Part shown: piece after piece, positions 58,672 through 64,000 of the stretch
Layout of the letters: each line of letters begins with the position of its first letter
How positions within the stretch are numbered: position 1 is the stretch's first letter
DNA from: Prevotella sp.
GTDB lineage: Bacteria; Bacteroidota; Bacteroidia; Bacteroidales; Bacteroidaceae
Assembly: GCA_017557405.1 (NCBI GenBank)
Contig: JAFYYV010000033.1
Coordinates: 1-64,000 of the forward strand
Direction of reading: 5' to 3'
Length of the DNA stretch: 64,000 nucleotides
Program-made: the position numbers and the translations under genes
The notes under the pieces: generated by a model
Told to the model about the DNA's origin: nothing
The model's input: the letters and a program-made list of their open reading frames with translations, nothing else
The model's database searches: none

Positions 58672-60369
58672 TTAATAGATGATATTTGTTGTGAAAGTCC
58701 ATTTGTTATTGCGCTGATCAATGGCCATGAATTCCAACCGATGTGCTTTTCCTGTCTTTTTGACGGGCGTGTCTGATAAACGACATGCAACAACCGATGT
58801 CTTCCCTACTCGCTCGAAAAGCACAAAATGGCCATCAATGTTCCCCTCAAAACGAGCCAAACCACTTTGTGAATCCCAAAGGTCGAAGCGAATGACATGA
58901 CTGTCGTTCCACGATTCCTGTCCAAGTGGGTCAAGTTTCGGGGGAGTGTCATCATAGTCAAGTTCGTAGGTGGCTCCCAATTCGCGCACCTTTCCCGTTA
59001 CCCAACCATCGGCATAAGTTCCACCCATGTATCGATCTGCTCCCCAATGGCCTACAATATATAGTTTTGAGGGGTCTTTCACTTTCCGCTTCACTTGAAG
59101 AGACAAAGGAGCATACGCCAATAACTGGAAAGAGGAAGGCGCTAATGTATAGGCATCGGAAAATGCCAAAGGCTGATAATCAACACGTGGAGCCAATTCT
59201 TTATCATCGGCCAACAACCCTTTCCTGACAATCAATTGAAGACCTGGCAATTGGTAATTGTTCCCACGGCTCCAATACAATGTCCTCATGGGGTGCCAAG
59301 TAGATTTCGCTGGCAAAGCAGAAGGTTTGGCATTGACCACAAAAGAATATTTGCTTTGGTTTCCTTTGAAATCAGTCAACACATATGTCAGATGATAATC
59401 GCGCTCCTCACAAAAATCTACATAGCCACGATTTTCATCACTCTCTACAACAGGAATCGTAAGTCCTGGAAGCAAGAACGAACGCATATACCAAACATTG
59501 TTATGCAAATAGTGCTCATAGTCTCCCCACGCATTGACTTGCATATTATGATGCAGAGAGAATGAGTTCACATCGCTTGAGAAAACCAGGTGGTCGTCAA
59601 CATATAATTCGGTTTTTCTGATACCATAATGGTTGAACACATCGTCCATGTAATCATTTGCCCAAAGAGCAAAACCCACTTTTCCCCATGCTTGGAAAGA
59701 GTGCTCTAATTGATGCGAAGAGAATCCAAAAGTCTGTTTCTTGCCACTCCCTTCAAACACGCCCTCGCCTTCTTTCGGGCAAGCCATGAAAGCATGAGCC
59801 TGAGGAGCCACACCATCAACCAATGATTGTCCGACAAATTCAAGAGGGTCGAGCATTTCCCAAGTGCGTGTGTCGTGGATTTGAAGATGTAGATGAGGGG
59901 CCAATGATGCACCAGAATTGCCACTGACGGCTATCAATTGGCCACGAGCCACAGGCAAATCGGTAGGACGAAAAACCATGACGCCCTCTGCTTCATGGTG
60001 CTGATATTGCCATCTCTTTACCATCGAAGCAATTTGAGGGGAGAACTTCTTGAGATGGCAATAAACACTAGTGTAGCCTTCAGGATGATGCACATAAACT
60101 GCATTTCCATAACCCATAAGACCGATGGAAATCTGTGATACGTAACCATCACCTATCGAGAAGACAGGCTTCCCCTCCACCCCATCCGTCTTGATGTCGA
60201 TTCCACCATGAAAGTGATTAGGACGAGGCTCACCAAAGTTGCCGGCCAACGTGATTTTGTAATTGACTGGTGAATCGTATGTGGGATATGAACGAATTGT
60301 CCCGTCTGCCCATGTCTCCACCGACGAGAACACAAACAAACAGGACAATAATAGTTTTCTAATTAGCAT
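58672..60369 (-). CDS. M23 family metallopeptidase
   Basis: The 565-residue precursor has a signal peptide ([21 protein letters not shown]). The peptidase domain comes first: His54 and Asp58 in NHFHGGIDIK and His159-Leu-His161 in APHLHLQIHD give the zinc site of M23 (LytM-type) endopeptidases, which cut peptidoglycan cross-bridges. A large C-terminal beta-rich region (about 200-565) with Ig-like character has no named family; it may bind the envelope. It overlaps nadC by 7 nt and is the last gene of the ileS-to-M23 run. Confidence 0.88.
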   Translation of the reverse strand: MLIRKLLLSCLFVFSSVETWADGTIRSYPTYDSPVNYKITLAGNFGEPRPNHFHGGIDIKTDGVEGKPVFSIGDGYVSQISIGLMGYGNAVYVHHPEGYTSVYCHLKKFSPQIASMVKRWQYQHHEAEGVMVFRPTDLPVARGQLIAVSGNSGASLAPHLHLQIHDTRTWEMLDPLEFVGQSLVDGVAPQAHAFMACPKEGEGVFEGSGKKQTFGFSSHQLEHSFQAWGKVGFALWANDYMDDVFNHYGIRKTELYVDDHLVFSSDVNSFSLHHNMQVNAWGDYEHYLHNNVWYMRSFLLPGLTIPVVESDENRGYVDFCEERDYHLTYVLTDFKGNQSKYSFVVNAKPSALPAKSTWHPMRTLYWSRGNNYQLPGLQLIVRKGLLADDKELAPRVDYQPLAFSDAYTLAPSSFQLLAYAPLSLQVKRKVKDPSKLYIVGHWGADRYMGGTYADGWVTGKVRELGATYELDYDDTPPKLDPLGQESWNDSHVIRFDLWDSQSGLARFEGNIDGHFVLFERVGKTSVVACRLSDTPVKKTGKAHRLEFMAIDQRNNKWTFTTNIIY

Positions 60370-61211
60370 GCTTTGAAACTCATGTCGAGTCCTTTGACTG
60401 AATGGGTCAATGCACCAACGGAAATGAAGTCGACTCCTGCTTCGGCATAAGCACGCAACGTATCGATGGTGATTCCACCCGATGACTCGGTTTCGTATTT
60501 GCCAGCAATTAAGTCAACCGCCTTCTTCGTATCAGCCACAGAGAAATTGTCGAGCATGATGCGATTCACACCTCCGTGATCGAGCACACGTTGCAACTCA
60601 TCGAAGTTACGAACCTCAATCTCTATCTTCAAATCAAGTCCTTTCTCTTTCAGATAGTTGTGGCAACGGTCAATGGCGTTCTCAATGCCACCAGAGAAAT
60701 CCACGTGATTATCTTTCAGGAGAATCATGTCGAACAAACCAATGCGATGGTTCATTCCACCACCAATCTTTACAGCTTGTTTCTCAAGCATACGAAGACC
60801 AGGTGTGGTCTTGCGAGTATCGAGCACATGAGTATGAGTGCCTTCCAACAACTTAACATACTTGTTGGTCATTGTGGCAATACCGCTCATACGTTGCATG
60901 ATGTTGAGCATCAAACGCTCCGTCTGAAGCAGAGAACGAATCTTACCTGTGACAAGCATTGCAATATCACCCACCTTCACTGGTGTTCCATCATTGATGA
61001 ACACTTCTACTTGCATGGTAGGATCAAAACGATTGAACACACGCTTGGCGACTTCAACGCCAGCCAAGATGCCATCTTCCTTGATGAGCAGATGCGATTT
61101 TCCCATGGCGTCTTCGGGGATGCAACACAAAGTGGTGTGGTCGCCATCGCCAATATCTTCGGCAAAAGCGAGATCGATGAGCCGATCTTCCAATTCATTT
61201 ACACTTAACAT
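60363..61211 (-). CDS. nadC: Nicotinate-nucleotide pyrophosphorylase (carboxylating)
   Basis: The 282-residue enzyme converts quinolinate and PRPP to nicotinate mononucleotide in NAD synthesis. Features are EDIGDGDHTTLCCIP, the LNIMQRMSGIATMT helix, VLDTRKTTPGLRMLEKQAVKIGG-type residues RKTTPGLR and GGGMNHR, and the phosphate-binding ESSGGITIDTLRAYAEAGVDFISVG. The start is an ATG with 19 nt to the upstream small gene. nadA and nadB are not in this window. Confidence 0.94.
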   Translation of the reverse strand: MLSVNELEDRLIDLAFAEDIGDGDHTTLCCIPEDAMGKSHLLIKEDGILAGVEVAKRVFNRFDPTMQVEVFINDGTPVKVGDIAMLVTGKIRSLLQTERLMLNIMQRMSGIATMTNKYVKLLEGTHTHVLDTRKTTPGLRMLEKQAVKIGGGMNHRIGLFDMILLKDNHVDFSGGIENAIDRCHNYLKEKGLDLKIEIEVRNFDELQRVLDHGGVNRIMLDNFSVADTKKAVDLIAGKYETESSGGITIDTLRAYAEAGVDFISVGALTHSVKGLDMSFKAC

Positions 61212-61230
61212 AGACTTTTATTTTATAAGG

Positions 61231-61458
61231 TTATAACTTTTTAGTTCCGTTTAGTAACGCGATAAGACGGTCATCTACATCTTTGACAATGTCGATGGTG
61301 CCTTCCATCCATTCCGTGAACGGTAGTTCTTCTTTCAAAGCATAATAACGAACCACCTGTCCGTCTTCCAACTCCACCACCCCAGGGCTGAACACCTCTC
61401 CATCAAAGACCACATGATGGGCGGCAATTCGACGAATGAGGGGGCGACGTGTATTCAT
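61231..61458 (-). CDS. Small conserved-looking protein of 75 residues, unknown function
   Basis: The 75-residue protein begins MNTRRPLIRRIAAHHVVF and contains FSPGVVELEDGQVVRYYALKEELPFTEW, a pattern of short beta strands with a possible small beta-barrel. It has no signal peptide or membrane span. The wording FSPGVVELEDGQVV recalls the first strands of metallo-dependent amidohydrolases, but nothing else of that fold is present, so no function is assigned. It sits 23 nt after the DUF4296 gene and 19 nt before nadC, so it is part of the operon. Confidence 0.7.
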   Translation of the reverse strand: MNTRRPLIRRIAAHHVVFDGEVFSPGVVELEDGQVVRYYALKEELPFTEWMEGTIDIVKDVDDRLIALLNGTKKL

Positions 61459-61481
61459 TGGTTCAATTCAATTTGCAATTT

Positions 61482-62414
61482 TCATTCATTCTGAGGGGCA
61501 GGGCGAGCCACGATATTCTCCTCATCTTCCACTTTCACCGACTTGGGAACTCTTTCATTCTCATCACCTGACTGAAGGGTCTTCTCTTTATCAGCGTCTT
61601 CCTGAGGCTTTCCAGCGGCGGGAACATCATGGAACCTCACCAACCGTATATTGTTGACCAACAATAGTTTCAGCGTTGTCTTCGAATCATTATACGAATT
61701 CAATGAGCGATTCAACAAGAAGAAGCCTCTTACTTCTTTGATGCCCTTCTTTCCGTCATCTTCAAGTTGTATTGAATAAGTGGAGGAAGAAGCAACATGA
61801 ATTAAGCGTGAGATGACACTATCGTTACCCAGCTTGATGGCCATAATGGCAATACCGTCACGAGAACCATCCTGAAAAAGGAACTGTGTCATAAAGTCCA
61901 ACTTGAACTTGTCGCCCTTATGATAGGTCGTGTCGGCCTTGATGAAGAAGGTATAGGAGGCGTATGCAGGATTCTGCATGAGCAAGAACGAGCGGTCGCC
62001 TGGCCAAACATTTGCCGTGTCACCGGTGGAATTAAGCGCCATGTATTGGTTGATCTCACTCATCGAGGCACCAACAGCCAAGGCTTCATCACTCAATCGA
62101 CTGGCAAGTTTCTCATACACTTCGTACAATCGGTCGGAATGACGCATGTAATACACCATCGACTCCTCGAACTCCTCTTCCGTATAACCGTGCTTCTTCA
62201 GAATCGCCGCCTTGAATGTCCTCATTCGCAACGTGTCCTCATGAAACTGATAGGTGTTGGCATTGGCGTCGGCGATATGGTAATCATAGAGAATATCCTC
62301 CAAATCACCCGGAGAGATGTATTTACTGGGTACAGAAGGTTTACAACCAACGACCAATAGCATCGCCAGCAAACTGACCATCACACTCGCGACACGCCCC
62401 GACCTCTTCATCAC
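61482..62414 (-). CDS. DUF4296 lipoprotein
   Basis: The 310-residue protein carries a lipoprotein signal (basic MMKRSGRVAS, then hydrophobic LLAMLLVVGC with the lipobox Cys). The first domain (about 30-120) matches DUF4296: YISPGDLEDILYDYHIADA, FKAAILKKHGYTEEEFEESMVYYMRH and a helical YEVYEKLASRL. A beta-rich C-terminal region follows and the last 40 residues are charged and probably disordered. Its start overlaps the lspA stop (ATGA), an apt link since LspA would process it. Confidence 0.87.
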   Translation of the reverse strand: MMKRSGRVASVMVSLLAMLLVVGCKPSVPSKYISPGDLEDILYDYHIADANANTYQFHEDTLRMRTFKAAILKKHGYTEEEFEESMVYYMRHSDRLYEVYEKLASRLSDEALAVGASMSEINQYMALNSTGDTANVWPGDRSFLLMQNPAYASYTFFIKADTTYHKGDKFKLDFMTQFLFQDGSRDGIAIMAIKLGNDSVISRLIHVASSSTYSIQLEDDGKKGIKEVRGFFLLNRSLNSYNDSKTTLKLLLVNNIRLVRFHDVPAAGKPQEDADKEKTLQSGDENERVPKSVKVEDEENIVARPAPQNE

Positions 62415-63109
62415 TCGCCTCCTTCCGTAGAGGGTTCACCGTCCTCATCTTCAACAACGCTCTCTTCGCTCTTTGCTTTTGCATTATCGATGGAAAGCGT
62501 CGCCAACTCCTTCCTGCAGAAAAGCAGCAAGGCTACTACACCCACACTCACACAAGCATCGGCGAAATTGAAGACAGGGCTGAAGAAGATGAACTCTTCG
62601 CCACCACAGAACGGCCACCAATCAGGCCATGTTGCATGAAACAGCGGGAAGTAGAACATGTCCACCACCTTTCCTGTCAGGAATCCAGCATAACCTTCAC
62701 CGAAAGGCACGAAAGTGGAAATGGTGAAATGCGTCGATTCACTGAACACAAGCCCGTAGAACATGCAATCAATGAGATTACCGGCAGCGCCTGCCAACAG
62801 CATGGAGAGCAAGACCACATAACGAGTGCGCGCCCCACTCTTCACCTGTTTATACAGATACCAGCCAATGGCGATGATGGCTACCAATCGGAACGACGTC
62901 AACACATATTTGTTGATGAAAGTCATACCGAAAGCCATACCATTGTTCTCGATGAAATGAATCTGGAACCAATCGGCAATCCAGATGTCATCATAGAGCA
63001 ACATGTTGGTCTTCACGGCAATCTTGATAATCTGGTCAATCACCAAAAGCGCCATGACAAGCCCCACTGCAAGGAGTCCTTTGGAAAGAAATCCGTTCTT
63101 CCTCTTCAT
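62411..63109 (-). CDS. lspA: Lipoprotein signal peptidase II
   Basis: The 232-residue membrane protease cuts prolipoprotein signal peptides. It has four spans, the entry KTNMLLYDDIWIADWFQIHFIENNGMAF-type residues IENNGMAFGM, and both catalytic aspartates: AGAAGNLIDCMFYG and PVFNFADACVSVG. It is longer than the roughly 165 residues of E. coli LspA because of an insert between the aspartates and a polar C-terminal tail (about 205-232), a known Bacteroidota trait. Its neighbours dksA-like and DUF4296 are 3 nt away and overlapping. Confidence 0.94.
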   Translation of the reverse strand: MKRKNGFLSKGLLAVGLVMALLVIDQIIKIAVKTNMLLYDDIWIADWFQIHFIENNGMAFGMTFINKYVLTSFRLVAIIAIGWYLYKQVKSGARTRYVVLLSMLLAGAAGNLIDCMFYGLVFSESTHFTISTFVPFGEGYAGFLTGKVVDMFYFPLFHATWPDWWPFCGGEEFIFFSPVFNFADACVSVGVVALLLFCRKELATLSIDNAKAKSEESVVEDEDGEPSTEGGE

Positions 63110-63112
63110 TCC

Positions 63113-63496
63113 TTATTTCTTATTACGCGCAATCTTCGAGGCCACACTCAATGTGGCATGAGGAACAGCACGAAGGCGTTCCTTGGGAATCAGTTCACCC
63201 GTAATGCGGTCGATACCGTACGTCTTGTTCTCTATTCGGACGATAGCCGCTTCAAGGCCTTGAATGAATTTCTGCTGACGATTGGCCAGTTGCACCAATT
63301 CCTCTTTCGATTGCGTAAGGCTGCCTTCTTCCAATGCCTTGTAAGTGGGCGACGTGTCGTCAACGTCGTTGCCGTCGGCATTCATCAGTTGGCGCATCAT
63401 TGCGTCATAATCGCGACGAGCCAAGCGCAGTTTTTCATTAATGATAGCGCGGAACTCCTCGAGTTCCTCATCGCTATAGCGTTTTTTCTCTGCCAT
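63113..63496 (-). CDS. DksA/TraR-type protein lacking zinc-finger cysteines
   Basis: The 127-residue protein has the DksA shape: a helical coiled-coil hairpin (about 1-85; ELEEFRAIINEKLRLARRDYDAMM) and a C-terminal globular end YGIDRITGELIPKERLRAVPHATLSV. In classical DksA this end holds a four-cysteine zinc site; here no cysteine is present at all. Acidic residues near the coil tip (DVDD) might reach into the RNA polymerase secondary channel as in DksA. It lies between ileS (18-nt gap) and lspA (3-nt gap), a conserved Bacteroidota order. Confidence 0.85.
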   Translation of the reverse strand: MAEKKRYSDEELEEFRAIINEKLRLARRDYDAMMRQLMNADGNDVDDTSPTYKALEEGSLTQSKEELVQLANRQQKFIQGLEAAIVRIENKTYGIDRITGELIPKERLRAVPHATLSVASKIARNKK

Positions 63497-63514
63497 AGTT
63501 AAATGATAATAGCG

Positions 63515-64000
63515 TTATTGTGTCTTTTCTATTTTAATGTTCAATTTGAAATCTTTGATGTCGACCTCCTGACCGTCATTCTCCGCAATGACAATGTCGT
63601 CGGCCAATACCTGCGTCTTGATGTACGAACCGAAATCGGCAACAGCATCATCCGTCTGCTCGCAGGGAGCGATGGCCACCTTGATGCGGTCGGTAATCTC
63701 AAGACCAGAATCCTTTCGCATGTTCTGAATACGATTGATCAGTTCGCGAGCCATGCCTTCCTTGCGCAAATCGTCGGTAATCTCGATATCAAGGGCAACT
63801 GTCAGATTGCCATCATTGCTGACGAGCCAACCTGGAATGTCCTCACTGATCACCTCCACATCAGCCAATTCGATGTTCAATTCCTGACCTTCCACGAGAA
63901 GAGTGAACACACCATTGTTCTCCAACTCGGTTATCTGTGCTTGTGTCAGTTGAGCAACCTGAGCAGCTACAGACTTCATCAAACCACCAAACTTCTTACC
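63515..64000 (-). CDS. ileS: Isoleucine-tRNA ligase, C-terminal part (cut by window end)
   Basis: The frame runs off the right edge; the first visible residues are GKKFGGLMKSVAAQVAQL. It covers the C-terminal segment of bacterial IleRS type with the RKEGMARELINRIQNMRKDSGLEITDRI pattern (LRKEGMARELINRIQ), which is diagnostic. The apparent ATG at 63982 is internal and not a start. The synthetase core with HIGH and KMSKS motifs lies outside. It is the first visible gene of the minus-strand run through M23. Confidence 0.9.
   Translation of the reverse strand, partial: GKKFGGLMKSVAAQVAQLTQAQITELENNGVFTLLVEGQELNIELADVEVISEDIPGWLVSNDGNLTVALDIEITDDLRKEGMARELINRIQNMRKDSGLEITDRIKVAIAPCEQTDDAVADFGSYIKTQVLADDIVIAENDGQEVDIKDFKLNIKIEKTQ

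Noticed and set aside
1..64000. tRNA or rRNA genes and mobile-element genes
   Set aside because: No tRNA-like T-loop and CCA arrangement, rRNA segment, transposase, integrase or phage structural gene was recognised on reading, although a dedicated tRNA scan was not possible.

Overview
This window looks like a chromosomal segment of a gut- or rumen-type Bacteroidales bacterium, most likely Prevotella or a close relative. The evidence is a conserved set of Bacteroidota families (DUF4270, DUF4296, DUF4835/PorD-like, DUF3127, DUF4332, a class 3 fructose-1,6-bisphosphatase, a fused Nfn-type oxidoreductase), scarce Shine-Dalgarno sites, and many promoters of the Bacteroidota form TTTG-N19/20-TAnnTTTG. 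I saw no rRNA, tRNA, transposase, integrase, phage gene or CRISPR array. Almost all DNA is coding, and the unusual material is in the intergenic regions. All calls come from reading the sequence; no database search was run.

Layout. 0.2-7 kb (minus strand): a GNAT acetyltransferase, a two-domain secreted esterase, the ABC-F factor EttA and a multidomain GH10 xylanase, so xylan degradation is a local theme. 7.1-11.1 kb (plus): a FemAB/GNAT-like protein, a TonB-dependent receptor and a tiny secreted protein that is mostly a C-terminal sorting domain. 11.4-22.5 kb (plus): one tightly packed run, purU-hisH-hisA-hisF-hisIE-ftsE-lysC-lysA-GT2-GT-like-fbp, combining histidine and lysine/diaminopimelate synthesis with cell division, a glycosyltransferase pair and gluconeogenesis. 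22.8-32.2 kb: a DUF3127 gene with an SSB-like tail (minus), then dnaN-exonuclease-coaBC-PorD-like-recN, a degenerate protease/TPR protein, a small membrane protein and a secreted hydrolase. 33-38 kb: clpC convergent with a GH2 glycosidase. 38-46 kb: a thioredoxin-fold lipid/cell-envelope-type protein, rplU-rpmA, mutY (minus), serS and the fused Nfn-like enzyme. 46-53 kb: pyk (minus), a DUF4332 protein, glnS-TPR-dedA. 53-56.8 kb: panC-panD (minus) divergent from a truncated-family glycogen synthase, DUF4270 lipoprotein and a 42-residue protein. 56.9-64 kb (minus): a C69 dipeptidase and the run ileS (cut by the window end)-dksA-like-lspA-DUF4296-small protein-nadC-M23 peptidase.

The most interesting signals are not protein genes. 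First, five intergenic loci (about 11.2, 22.5, 32.3, 46.2 and 52.8 kb) carry short tandem arrays with an exact 22-nt period and the same geometry: a 5-nt arm, 7-nt spacer, the complementary 5-nt arm, 5-nt spacer, repeated. The arm sequence differs between loci (TTACC/GGTAA at one, CTTTG/CAAAG at the others) but the geometry does not. Two of them lie inside a 200-bp inverted repeat, about 96% identical and 6.4 kb apart, that brackets pyk to dedA. Second, two roughly 88-nt transcription units, at 38.2 kb (plus) and 48.6 kb (minus), have a Bacteroidota promoter, a shared 50-nt 5' region and unrelated terminator hairpins, which looks like a small-RNA family with two local members. Both observations deserve follow-up.
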